From contig NZ_JAUSXL010000002.1 in NCBI RefSeq assembly GCF_030815975.1, positions 186,001 through 250,000 of the forward strand: a stretch of DNA of 64,000 bases. The letters are read 5' to 3'. Below the pieces are notes generated by a model. The model did no database searches. It was not told where the DNA came from and was given only the letters and a program-made list of their open reading frames with translations. This DNA is from Variovorax paradoxus. Its GTDB lineage: Bacteria; Pseudomonadota; Gammaproteobacteria; Burkholderiales; Burkholderiaceae_C. This document shows, piece after piece, positions 21,493 to 29,266 of the stretch (the first letter of the stretch is position 1; every line of letters starts with the position of its first letter). Position numbers and translations under genes: made by a program.

Positions 21493-21526
21493 TTCCAAAC
21501 CCTTTCCGATGGCAATCGGATTTTTT

Positions 21527-21546
21527 ATTTCTCTCTTGACAGAAAT
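21527..21546. promoter_or_regulatory. Palindromic operator, copy 1 (upstream of GbsR-type gene)
   Basis: The sequence ATTTCTCT-CTTG-ACAGAAAT is an inverted repeat with 7 of 8 paired bases. The same 20-base palindrome recurs at 22196-22215, before the next gene of the cluster. A -35-like TTGACA is embedded at 21536-21541. It is likely the binding site of the GbsR/MarR-type regulator encoded directly downstream (autoregulation). This is inferred from position and recurrence only; no good -10 was seen. Confidence 0.6.
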
Positions 21547-21570
21547 TTCTAAAATCCTAGACTCCGAGGC

Positions 21571-22173
21571 ATGGAACTCACCGACATCCAACGCAAGTTC
21601 GTTCTCCATTGGGGGGAAATGGGCTCCATGTGGGGCGTCAACCGCACGGTCTCGCAAATCCATGCCCTGTTGTTCGCGCACGGCAAGCCCATGCATGCCG
21701 AAGAGCTCTCCGACACGCTGGGCGTGGCCCGCTCCAACGTGAGCAACAGCCTGAAGGAACTGCAGGCATGGAACCTGGTGCGCGTGACGCACATCCTGGG
21801 CGACCGGCGCGACTATTTCGAAACCAGTGTCGACGTCTGGGAGCTGTTCCGCACCGTGGTGCGCGAGCGCAAGGAACGCGAGTTCGACCCCACCATCCGC
21901 GTGCTGCGCGAGATCGTCTCCAGCCCCGACTTCCAGAAGGAGCCCGCCGATGCGCAAGACCGCATCCGCTCCACCATGGACTTGATGGCCAAGCTCGCCA
22001 CCTGGGCCGACGAAATGCTGCGGCTCTCGCCCGGCACGCTCGACAAGGTGCTGACGCTCGGCGCCAGCGTGCAGAAGTTCGTTCGCGGGGATGCGGCGCA
22101 GGCGGCAACTCCAGCAGCGCCGAAGAAGGACGACGACCCCGATGCCCACCATGCCAGCCTGCCGATGATCTGA
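21571..22173 (+). CDS. GbsR/MarR family transcriptional regulator
   Basis: A 200-residue DNA-binding protein of the GbsR group. The winged helix-turn-helix covers about residues 20-85 (ALLFAHGKPMHAEELSDTL, then GVARSNVSNSLKELQAWNLV as recognition helix). A C-terminal helical part follows, and then a low-complexity Ala/Asp tail. It lies divergently from the radical SAM gene and ahead of three genes that share its upstream palindrome and probably its control. The ligand is unknown. A GGC-rich weak ribosome site precedes ATG 21571. Confidence 0.9.
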   Translation: MELTDIQRKFVLHWGEMGSMWGVNRTVSQIHALLFAHGKPMHAEELSDTLGVARSNVSNSLKELQAWNLVRVTHILGDRRDYFETSVDVWELFRTVVRERKEREFDPTIRVLREIVSSPDFQKEPADAQDRIRSTMDLMAKLATWADEMLRLSPGTLDKVLTLGASVQKFVRGDAAQAATPAAPKKDDDPDAHHASLPMI

Positions 22174-22195
22174 GCTGCTCTTTTTTTGCCCGACC

Positions 22196-22215
22196 ATTTC
22201 TGTTTTGACAGAAAT
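22196..22215. promoter_or_regulatory. Palindromic operator, copy 2 (upstream of DCC-family gene)
   Basis: ATTTCTGT-TTTG-ACAGAAAT has perfect eight-base arms and contains TTGACA at 22205-22210. It ends 15 bases before the start codon of the DCC-family gene. It is a better version of the palindrome at 21527-21546, and together the pair define a candidate GbsR-type operator. Position so close to the ATG suggests repression of a local promoter. Confidence 0.62.
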
Positions 22216-22230
22216 AACGAAAACATCCTC

Positions 22231-22656
22231 ATGCCCACCATCGCCGCCTACCCTCTGACCGTCTACTTCGATGCCACCTGCGCCCTCTGCACGGCGGAAA
22301 TGACTGCGATGAAGGCGCGCGATGCCGCGGCCCGCCTGAACCTCGTCGACTGCTCGCCCGCTGGATTCGACGCCGGGCCGGCCCCGCGCGAGGCGCTGAT
22401 GACCGCGATCCACGCCATTGACGCCGCGGGACAGCTGTTCGTGGGCGTCCCCGCCATCCGCGCCTGCCGCGACGCCGTCGGGCTGCCGAGCGGCAGCTTG
22501 CTGCTCGACCTGCCGCTGGTCGCGCCGCTGGCCGACCGCGCCTATGCGGTGCTCGCGCGCAACCGCTACCAGCTGCCGCTCTGGCTGGTGGCCCTGCTCG
22601 CCGGCAAGGCCGCGCGCGCGTCCCGCACCTGCACCGGCGGCAACTGCCGGATCTGA
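22231..22656 (+). CDS. DCC1-like thiol-disulfide oxidoreductase family protein (DUF393)
   Basis: A 141-residue protein with the DUF393 hallmark near its N-terminus, YFDATCALCTAEM, giving a CxxC pair at C17 and C20 in a thioredoxin-like setting. The C-terminus carries two more cysteines (TCTGGNC). The family is thought to act in thiol redox exchange; the partner is unknown. ATG 22231 is chosen because the homology starts there and the upstream in-frame extension runs through the operator palindrome. It is followed by a methyltransferase gene 15 bases downstream. Confidence 0.85.
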   Translation: MPTIAAYPLTVYFDATCALCTAEMTAMKARDAAARLNLVDCSPAGFDAGPAPREALMTAIHAIDAAGQLFVGVPAIRACRDAVGLPSGSLLLDLPLVAPLADRAYAVLARNRYQLPLWLVALLAGKAARASRTCTGGNCRI

Positions 22657-22671
22657 AAAAAAGGAGCTTTC

Positions 22672-23631
22672 GTGCCCAACGTCTTCCAGCCCGATTTCCG
22701 TCCCTCCAGCGCCCGCGGTGGGCCTCGAACATCCACGGCGCCCGAAGCCTCCATCACCAAGGCCGACACACAGGACTATTTCACCGAGGTCGCCGACGAC
22801 TACCGCGCATGGAGCCCCAGCTACAACATGCACTTCGGCTTCTGGCGGCTCGGCCTGAACCCGCTGCGGCGCGAAGGCATGCTGGTGGAGATGAACCGCG
22901 CAGTCGGCCGCGCGCTGAAGCTCGACGAGCCCCGGTCCATGGAGAAGGCGCCACGACGCCGCTGCGTGGTCGACCTCGGCTGCGGCGCCGGCGCGACCGC
23001 GCGCACGCTGGTGGGCGACGACCCGTCGCTGTTTGCCGTGACGGTCACCAACGTGGCGGTGCAGAACAGCATCGCCGCGCGGCTCGACGCCGGTGCCGGC
23101 GTGGCCGACCGCATGGCGCACATCGAAGCCGACTACACGCGCACCGGCCTGCCCGCTGCACAGGCCGATGGCGCCTGGGCCGTGGAAAGCGCCTGCTACG
23201 CGAGCGGCACCGCCAAGGCCGATTTCGTGCGCGAGGCGGCCCGCCTGCTGAAGCCCGGCGCGCGGCTCGCGGTGATCGACGGCTTCCTGCTGCGCCAGAA
23301 GCCCGGCCGCACCGCCAGCTGGCTGCACCGCCTGTGGGCCGACAGCTGGGCCGTGCCCACGCTGGCCGTGCAGGGTGATTTCGTCGCTGCGCTGCGCGAC
23401 AACGGATTCGAAGACGTCGAGGTGCGCTCGCTGCGCTGGCGCGTGGCGCCCAGCGCGCTGCACATCCCGGTGCTTGCCACCCGCTTCGCGCTGGCCGAAC
23501 TCTGGAAGGCGCGCGGCCGGCTCAGCCCCTGGCGCCGCAAGCACATCGTGGCCAGCTACTGCGCGCTGGTGCTGGGCCTTTTCTGGCGCGATTTCGACTA
23601 CTGCCTGGTGACCGCCAGGCGCAGCGACTGA
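22672..23631 (+). CDS. SAM-dependent methyltransferase
   Basis: A 319-residue class I methyltransferase. Motif I is VVDLGCGAGATARTL (about residues 99-113), and an acidic motif near DRMAHIEADYT and the post-motif segment LKPGARLAVIDGFL follow. The overall look resembles ubiquinone/sterol-type C-methyltransferases acting on hydrophobic substrates. The start is GTG 22672 behind a strong AAAGGAG. It lies between the DUF393 gene and a membrane SRPBCC gene, probably one operon under the GbsR-type regulator. The substrate is unknown. Confidence 0.88.
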   Translation: MPNVFQPDFRPSSARGGPRTSTAPEASITKADTQDYFTEVADDYRAWSPSYNMHFGFWRLGLNPLRREGMLVEMNRAVGRALKLDEPRSMEKAPRRRCVVDLGCGAGATARTLVGDDPSLFAVTVTNVAVQNSIAARLDAGAGVADRMAHIEADYTRTGLPAAQADGAWAVESACYASGTAKADFVREAARLLKPGARLAVIDGFLLRQKPGRTASWLHRLWADSWAVPTLAVQGDFVAALRDNGFEDVEVRSLRWRVAPSALHIPVLATRFALAELWKARGRLSPWRRKHIVASYCALVLGLFWRDFDYCLVTARRSD

Positions 23632-23666
23632 AAGACCGAAAAACACAACGAGGAGAAAAGGTTGAG

Positions 23667-24716
23667 ATGAGCACCGAACCCGATGACACCCAGCGGTCTG
23701 ACCCAGCCGCGCCGGCGCCCGCCGCCGCGCCTGCGATGACCGACGTCTCCATTCGCGGCATGCCCTTCGCGTGGTTCTGGCCAACGCTGGCTGGTGCCCT
23801 GGTGGCATTGCTGTTGCGCATCGCATTCAGCGGTGGACCGGGCCATCGCTTCTCGGCGATGCTCGGCTCGTTCATCTACCTCGCGCCTGCCGTGTGCGGC
23901 GCGGTCACGGTCTACATGGCCGAGCGCATCGAACGGCGCAGCTGGGGCTACTACCTCTGGATGCCCTTGATCTCCACTGCCCTGTTCGTGGCCGGCACAT
24001 TGGCAGTCTTCATCGAAGGCATCATCTGCGCGGTCGTGATCATTCCGCTGTTCGCGTTCATGGGCAGCCTCGGCGGCCTCGCGATGGGCATCGTCTGCCG
24101 CGTCACGAACTGGCCCAGGCCGGCGCTCTACAGCTTCGCCATGCTGCCGCTGGTGTTCGGCGCCATCGAGCCGCACTGGCCCAACCCCGAGCAGGTCTCG
24201 AGCACCTCGCGCACGCTCTTCATCGCCGCGCCCGCCGAGCGCGTGTGGCATGAACTCAACGATGCGCAGGGCATCCGCCCGAGCGAAGTCGGCGATGCCT
24301 GGGCCTACCGCATCGGCGTGCCGATGCCGGTGGCGGGCCTGACCGAAGACACCCCCGAAGGCCGCGTGCGCAAGGTGCAGTGGCAGAAGGACGTGCACTT
24401 CGACGAAATCATCACCGAATGGCAGCCGCTGCAGCGGGTGAAGTGGCGCTACCGCTTCTCGCCCGATTCGTTTCCCGCCGGCGCGCTGGACGACCACGTG
24501 GTGATCGGCGGCCACTATTTCGACCTGCGCGATTCGGCCTACACGCTCACGCCGCGCGAGGGCGGCACGGAGCTTCGCATCGACGTCTCCTGGCGCGTGA
24601 GCACGCGCTTCAACTGGTACGCCGACCGCGTGGCGCAGTTCCTCCTGGGCGACTTCTCCGAGCACATCCTGCGCTTCTACAAGGCGCGCAGCGAAACCGC
24701 TGCGGCGGCCGCGTGA
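23667..24716 (+). CDS. Membrane-anchored SRPBCC family protein
   Basis: A 349-residue protein with two parts. The N-terminal half has about four to five membrane segments (around residues 33-52, 65-85, 97-117, 117-140 and 150-165). The C-terminal part from about 185 resembles the START/SRPBCC ligand-binding fold (TLFIAAPAERVWHEL... and RVKWRYRF...). Such folds bind hydrophobic molecules. An Ala/Pro-rich disordered segment precedes the first helix. A ribosome site AGGAG is about 15 bases upstream. It follows the methyltransferase by 35 bases and may hold or sense its lipid-like substrate, which is inference. Confidence 0.75.
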   Translation: MSTEPDDTQRSDPAAPAPAAAPAMTDVSIRGMPFAWFWPTLAGALVALLLRIAFSGGPGHRFSAMLGSFIYLAPAVCGAVTVYMAERIERRSWGYYLWMPLISTALFVAGTLAVFIEGIICAVVIIPLFAFMGSLGGLAMGIVCRVTNWPRPALYSFAMLPLVFGAIEPHWPNPEQVSSTSRTLFIAAPAERVWHELNDAQGIRPSEVGDAWAYRIGVPMPVAGLTEDTPEGRVRKVQWQKDVHFDEIITEWQPLQRVKWRYRFSPDSFPAGALDDHVVIGGHYFDLRDSAYTLTPREGGTELRIDVSWRVSTRFNWYADRVAQFLLGDFSEHILRFYKARSETAAAAA

Positions 24717-24737
24717 ACAGTCCACAATGACCGGACC

Positions 24738-25085
24738 ATGCCGCGCCGCCCTGAAAACCTCTATCCGCAATACCACGCCCACGTGTACTTCGGCCCCGGC
24801 ACGGTGGCGCAGGCACGGCAGCTGTGCGAGCAGGCGGGCCGCGAACTGATGGTGGTGGTCGGCCGGGTGCACGAACGGCTGGTGGGGCCCCACACGCGCT
24901 GGAGCTGCCAGCTGGCGTTCGACGCGGCCGAGTTCGACCAGGTGATCGAATGGCTGGAGGCACACCGCAACGGCCTCGACATCTTCGTGCACGGCGTCAC
25001 GGGCGACGACTTCGCCGACCACACGGCGCATGCCATGTGGCTCGGCGAGGAAAGCGCGCTCGACCTGCGGATGTTCCGCCGCTAG
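24738..25085 (+). CDS. DOPA 4,5-dioxygenase family protein
   Basis: A 115-residue protein matching the small DOPA 4,5-dioxygenase family, which in fungi performs extradiol cleavage of catechols; bacterial members are mostly uncharacterised. Conserved His positions are visible in YHAHVYF, VGPHTRW, FVHGVTGDD and DHTAHAMWLGE. It starts 21 bases after the SRPBCC gene and ends exactly where a long hairpin begins. It may belong to the same transcription unit. No catechol-pathway genes were seen nearby. Confidence 0.82.
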   Translation: MPRRPENLYPQYHAHVYFGPGTVAQARQLCEQAGRELMVVVGRVHERLVGPHTRWSCQLAFDAAEFDQVIEWLEAHRNGLDIFVHGVTGDDFADHTAHAMWLGEESALDLRMFRR

Positions 25086-25135
25086 GGCGTGTTAACGCCA
25101 TGGAAGGGGATCCCTTCCATGGCGTTAACAGGCCC
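25085..25135. terminator. Long near-perfect hairpin between convergent genes
   Basis: Arms 25085-25108 and 25112-25135 are complementary at 23 of 24 positions around a three-base loop (GAT); the inner 19 pairs are perfect and include GTTAACGCCATGG. It occupies almost the whole gap between two convergent stop codons, so a bidirectional terminator is the simplest reading. There is no flanking T-tract, so it may instead be a mobile palindrome or an mRNA 3'-end stabiliser. Confidence 0.6.
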
Positions 25136-25138
25136 TGG

Positions 25139-25795
25139 CTAGAACTCGGCGTCGAGCTCGTCGATTTCCTCGGGCTCTTCCTTCGCGGCGGCCACCCACT
25201 CCTGCATGGCGGGCAGGTCCATCACGCGCTTGCAGTACGCGGCGCAGACGCTGTCGAGTGGCACGTCGTAGCTCAGGAAGCGCGTGACCACCGGCGCGTA
25301 CATCGCATCGGCCATGCCCGGCTGCTTGCCGAACAGGAAGGGGCCGCCGTAGGTCTTGAGGCATTCGCGCCAGATGATGACGATGCGGTCGATGTCGGCC
25401 TGCGCGCGCGACCAGATCTTGAAGCCGCGGAACCGGGCCTTGATGTTCATCGGCAACGCGCCGCGCATCGAAGCGAAGCCCGAGTGCATTTCGCCACAGA
25501 TGGCGCGGCAGTGCGCGCGGGCCTGGATGTCGGTCGGCAGCAGCCCGCCCTTGGGCTTGATCTCGTTCAGGTATTCGCCGATGGCCAGCGTGTCCCACAC
25601 CTTGACGCCGCCGTGCTGCAGCGAGGGCACCAGCATCGACGAAGAGAGCAGCAGCATCTCGGCCTTCATGGCCGGGTCGTCGGGCGGAATGATCTTCTCG
25701 CTGAAGTCGAGCCCTGCCAGCCTGCACATCAGCCAGCCCCGCAGCGCCCAGGCGCCGTAGTTCTTGCTGCTGATCGTGAGAACGGGTTTGGCCAT
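25139..25795 (-). CDS. Glutathione S-transferase family protein
   Basis: A 218-residue cytosolic GST-fold protein. The N-terminal thioredoxin-like domain starts with LTISSKNYGAWALRGWLMCRLAG, where the active-site Ser/Tyr region resembles zeta/beta-like GSTs, and contains VPSLQHGGVKVWDTLAIGEYL with the conserved cis-Pro and Ser/Thr glutathione contacts. The all-helical C-terminal domain contains FLFGKQPGMADAMYAPV. The tail is acidic. A good AAGGAG precedes ATG 25795. It is transcribed divergently from the PHA depolymerase gene. The substrate is unknown. Confidence 0.9.
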   Translation of the reverse strand: MAKPVLTISSKNYGAWALRGWLMCRLAGLDFSEKIIPPDDPAMKAEMLLLSSSMLVPSLQHGGVKVWDTLAIGEYLNEIKPKGGLLPTDIQARAHCRAICGEMHSGFASMRGALPMNIKARFRGFKIWSRAQADIDRIVIIWRECLKTYGGPFLFGKQPGMADAMYAPVVTRFLSYDVPLDSVCAAYCKRVMDLPAMQEWVAAAKEEPEEIDELDAEF

Positions 25796-25894
25796 CGTGG
25801 ATCTCCTTGACGGGCTGCCTGCTGCCGGTTGGCTCCCATGGGACGTGCAAGGCCTGTGCCACCGCTTGGCCCGCAACTTGCCTGTACTACTTTC

Positions 25895-27112
25895 ATGTTG
25901 TATCGGGCCTACCAGAACCAAGCCGACCTGCTTTCGCCCTCCCGGCTCGCAGCCCAGTACCTCGGCCAGGCCCTCTGGAAGGACGGCACCGACCGCACCA
26001 TGTTGCGGCGCATGGCCGCGCAGTTCGAAGTGTTTTCGCGCATGCGGCTGACGCACTCGCGCCCCGACTACGGCATTGCCAGCGTGCCGGTCGATGGCGT
26101 GGAAACCGCGGTGCACGAAGAGAAAACGCTGGTCTCGCCCTTCGGCACGCTGCTGCACTTCCGCAAGGACACGCAGGCCGTGCACCCGCCCGTGCTGCTG
26201 GTCGCACCACTGTCGGGCCATTTCGCGACGTTGCTGCGCGAAACCGTGCGCACCCTGCTGCGCGACCACGACGTGTACCTGACCGACTGGCACAACGCGC
26301 GCGACGTGCCGCTGTGGCAGGGCCGATTCGGCCTGGACGACTACACGCTGCAGCTCATGCGCTTTCTCGAGGCCGTGGGCCCGGGCGTGCACATGGTCGC
26401 GGTCTGCCAGCCCTGCGTGGCCGCGCTGGCCGCCACGGCGCTGATGGCGGAAGACGACAACCCGGCCACGCCGCGCAGCCTCACGCTGATGGCCGGCCCG
26501 GTCGATTGCCGCGTCAACCCGACCGGCGTCAACGCGCTGGCCACCAGCAAGCCGATCGAATGGTTTCGCCGCAACCTCATCAGCCACGTGCCCTGGCCGC
26601 ATGCCGGCATGATGCGGCGCGTGTACCCCGGCTTCCTGCAGCTCTCGGCCTTCATGAGCATGAACCCCGAGCGCCACAAGAAGCAGTTCCAGGACATGGT
26701 CCGCCATCTGGTTGAGGGCGACATCGAGAAGGCCCGCACCATCGGCAGCTTCTACGACGAATACCTGGCGGTGAACGACCTGCCGGCCGAGTTCTACCTG
26801 GAGACCGTGGAGCGCGTGTTCCAGACCTACGACCTGCCGCGCGGCGTGCTCACCGTGGGCGACCGCACGGTGAACCCGGCCGCCATCCGCCGCACCGCGC
26901 TGCTCACGGTGGAAGGCGAGCGCGATGACATCTGCTCGGCCGGCCAGACGGTGGCGGCGCAAGACCTCTGCACCGGCATCCGGCCGTACCTCAAGGTGCA
27001 TCACCTGCAAGCCGGCGTGGGCCACTACGGCGTTTTCAGCGGCAGCAAGTGGAACGCGCAGATCTACCCGCGCGTGCGCGAGACCATCCACGCCGCGGCC
27101 GAGCTGCACTGA
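25895..27112 (+). CDS. phaZ: Intracellular polyhydroxyalkanoate depolymerase
   Basis: Mobilises native intracellular poly-3-hydroxybutyrate granules. The 405-residue length matches the Ralstonia eutropha PhaZ type. The nucleophile is a Cys in VAVCQPCVAAL (C171), as in that family where Cys, Asp and His form the triad; the His is in GVGHYGVFSGSKWN. The ATG at 25895 gives the usual MLYRAYQNQADLL start, whereas the frame is open about 22 codons further upstream. It implies that the organism stores PHB, although no synthase lies in the window. Confidence 0.95.
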   Translation: MLYRAYQNQADLLSPSRLAAQYLGQALWKDGTDRTMLRRMAAQFEVFSRMRLTHSRPDYGIASVPVDGVETAVHEEKTLVSPFGTLLHFRKDTQAVHPPVLLVAPLSGHFATLLRETVRTLLRDHDVYLTDWHNARDVPLWQGRFGLDDYTLQLMRFLEAVGPGVHMVAVCQPCVAALAATALMAEDDNPATPRSLTLMAGPVDCRVNPTGVNALATSKPIEWFRRNLISHVPWPHAGMMRRVYPGFLQLSAFMSMNPERHKKQFQDMVRHLVEGDIEKARTIGSFYDEYLAVNDLPAEFYLETVERVFQTYDLPRGVLTVGDRTVNPAAIRRTALLTVEGERDDICSAGQTVAAQDLCTGIRPYLKVHHLQAGVGHYGVFSGSKWNAQIYPRVRETIHAAAELH

Positions 27113-27133
27113 GCATTCGGTCGAATGCCGGCT

Positions 27134-28090
27134 TCAGCGCCGGCTGCGCTTTCCCTTGACCGCCACACGCCGCACCGTGGCCTCGCCGGCCTGCGGCAGC
27201 CGCTCGCGCAGGAACGCGATCAGCTCCTGCGCCGCCACGTTGCGCATCGGCCCCGGCAGGTAGGCCAGAACCACGCGGCGCTCGATGCGCGGCTTGAGCA
27301 GCGGCAGCACCACCAGCTCGGGGTCGCGCAGCAGCGAGGTGTAGAGCCGCGGCATCAACCCCAAGGCTTGGCCGCTGCGCACCAGCGCATAGAGCGTTTC
27401 GGAATAGCTCACGCGGCAAGGCTCGGGGCCTTGCTCGAATTGCGCACGCGCCGGATTGCCGAGGGCCGGCATGCTGCCGCTTTCGAACAGCACCAGCCGC
27501 TCGCGGCCGATGGCCTCCCAGCTCGCGTCTGCGGCCGCGGCCAGCGCATGGTCGCGGCGCACCACCAGCACCAGCGGATCGCGGAACAGGTCGACGCAGG
27601 CCAGCCCGCCCGGCGGCTCGGTGATGGCGGCCACCGCCATGTCGAGCTGGCCGCTGCGCAGCTCGGCCAGCAAGGTGGTCGAAGGCGCATCGCGCCAGGC
27701 GATCTCGAGCTCGCGCTGCCCGGCCTGAAGAAACTCGCTGGCCGCGGCCGTCACGCGTGCGCTGGCCGACGGGATCACGCCCACGCGCACGAAGGCGCGT
27801 CCGCGCTGCACGGTGCTCTCGATGTCGCGCAAGGCCACCTCGAAGGTGTTGACCAGGAAATCGGTGCGCGCCAGCACCTCGGCGCCCACGGGCGTGAGTT
27901 CCAGCCGGTGGGTGGAACGGGTCAGCAGCTCGGCGCCGAGCAGCTTCTCCATCTGCTTGATCGCGTTGCTCAGCGCCGGCTGGGTAATGGCCAGCCGGCG
28001 CGCCGCGCGGCCGAAGTGCTCTTCTTCCACCAGCACCGAGAAGAACTGAAGCTGGCGCAAGGTGAGCGCCCGAAGCGGCAAGGAGGCCAT
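27134..28090 (-). CDS. LysR family transcriptional regulator
   Basis: A 318-residue LysR protein with an N-terminal winged helix-turn-helix (LTLRQLQFFSVLVEEEHFGRA, then QPALSNAIKQMEKLLGAELL) and a C-terminal periplasmic-binding-like ligand domain. It is transcribed divergently, 84 bases from the adenosine-deaminase-like gene and its Bug receptor, and probably controls that pair. The intergenic gap is AT-rich and holds an 11-base palindrome ATTCA-A-TGAAT at 28107-28117. The inducer is unknown. Confidence 0.93.
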   Translation of the reverse strand: MASLPLRALTLRQLQFFSVLVEEEHFGRAARRLAITQPALSNAIKQMEKLLGAELLTRSTHRLELTPVGAEVLARTDFLVNTFEVALRDIESTVQRGRAFVRVGVIPSASARVTAAASEFLQAGQRELEIAWRDAPSTTLLAELRSGQLDMAVAAITEPPGGLACVDLFRDPLVLVVRRDHALAAAADASWEAIGRERLVLFESGSMPALGNPARAQFEQGPEPCRVSYSETLYALVRSGQALGLMPRLYTSLLRDPELVVLPLLKPRIERRVVLAYLPGPMRNVAAQELIAFLRERLPQAGEATVRRVAVKGKRSRR

Positions 28091-28174
28091 GGCGTTCCAA
28101 TTATCAATTCAATGAATCAAATTATAGAAATTCAAAATTTTGCTTATGGAGCAGCCTTCCCTAGACTGGCTGGC

Positions 28175-29266
28175 ATGACCAGCCCCGCCTTTGCGCCCCT
28201 CACGCTGGAATCCATGCTGCATGCGATTCCCAAGGTGGAGCTGCACTGCCACCTGTTCGGCACGGTGCGCCACGAAACCTTCAGGCAACTCAACCATCGC
28301 GCCGGCTCTCCGCTCGCGGCCGAGGAGATCGAAGGCTTCTATACACGCGGAGAAAAACCGGTGGGCGTGCTGCGCGTGCTGCGCGCGCTCGACGCGCAGC
28401 TGGTGCGCAGCGCCGGCGACCTCTACCAGCTGACGCGCGAATACCTCGAGGACGCGGCAGCCCACAACGTGCGCTACGCCGAGTTCTTCTGGAACCCGAC
28501 CGGCACGGTGCACGGCTCCGGCATCGCCTACCCGATGGCGCAGGGCGCGATCGTCCGCGCGATCCAGGACGCGCAGCAGGAGTTCGGCATCACGGGCCGG
28601 CTCATCGCCGCCATCGACCGCGAGGCGAGCCCCGAGGCGGCCGTCGACATGGTGGAGTGGGTCAAGGCGCACCGCTGCGACGAGGTGATCGGCATCGGCA
28701 TCGACTACCGCGAAGTCGACCGGCCGCCCGAACTCTTCGCCCAGGCCTATGCCGACGCGCGGCGCGCGGGGCTCAAGGCCACCGCGCATGCGGGCGAATT
28801 CGGCATGCCATGGACCAACGTGCGCACCGCGCTCGACGTGCTGCAGGTGGACCGCATCGACCACGGCTACACGGTGGTCGACCAGCCCGACTTCGCGCGC
28901 CAGTGCGCCGAACGCGGCGTGATCTTCACCGTGGTGCCCACCAACTCCTACTACCTGCGCACGCTGCCGCCGGAACGCTGGGCGCTCGACCATCCCATTC
29001 GCCGCATGCCGGGCCTGGGCCTGCGCATCCATCCGAATACCGACGACCCGACGCTGCACAAGGTCACGCCCACGCAGGCCTGGCTGATGATGGCGCGCGA
29101 CTTCGGCTTCGGGCTGAACGACCTGCGCGGCTTCATGCACAACGGGCTCGACGGCGCATGGATCGACGACACGCAGCGCCGCGGCTGGCGCACGCAATGG
29201 AGCCGCGAGTTCGACACGCTGCGCGCGCGCCTCGCACAAGAGCAGCATCCCGCCCACCCGCAATGA
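28175..29266 (+). CDS. Adenosine deaminase family amidohydrolase
   Basis: A 363-residue zinc hydrolase of the adenosine/adenine deaminase family. The metal motif VELHCHL (H24, H26), ATAHAGE with the catalytic His/Glu, DRIDHGY and the closing NTDDP segment are all present. Family members act on adenosine, adenine, aminofutalosine or other purine-like compounds, and the sequence alone does not decide. It is paired with a Bug-type binding protein (ATGA overlap) and a divergent LysR regulator, which suggests scavenging of an imported compound. A later ATG at 28214 is possible but would trim the conserved lead-in. Confidence 0.88.
   Translation: MTSPAFAPLTLESMLHAIPKVELHCHLFGTVRHETFRQLNHRAGSPLAAEEIEGFYTRGEKPVGVLRVLRALDAQLVRSAGDLYQLTREYLEDAAAHNVRYAEFFWNPTGTVHGSGIAYPMAQGAIVRAIQDAQQEFGITGRLIAAIDREASPEAAVDMVEWVKAHRCDEVIGIGIDYREVDRPPELFAQAYADARRAGLKATAHAGEFGMPWTNVRTALDVLQVDRIDHGYTVVDQPDFARQCAERGVIFTVVPTNSYYLRTLPPERWALDHPIRRMPGLGLRIHPNTDDPTLHKVTPTQAWLMMARDFGFGLNDLRGFMHNGLDGAWIDDTQRRGWRTQWSREFDTLRARLAQEQHPAHPQ

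Noticed and set aside
20185..23826. Open frame of over 1200 codons on the minus strand
   Set aside because: It only contains the real radical SAM gene in its last part; the remainder lies opposite three recognisable plus-strand genes.
28107..28117. ATTCA-A-TGAAT palindrome as a LysR box
   Set aside because: It is short, sits in AT-rich DNA where such matches arise by chance and lacks the T-N11-A spacing.
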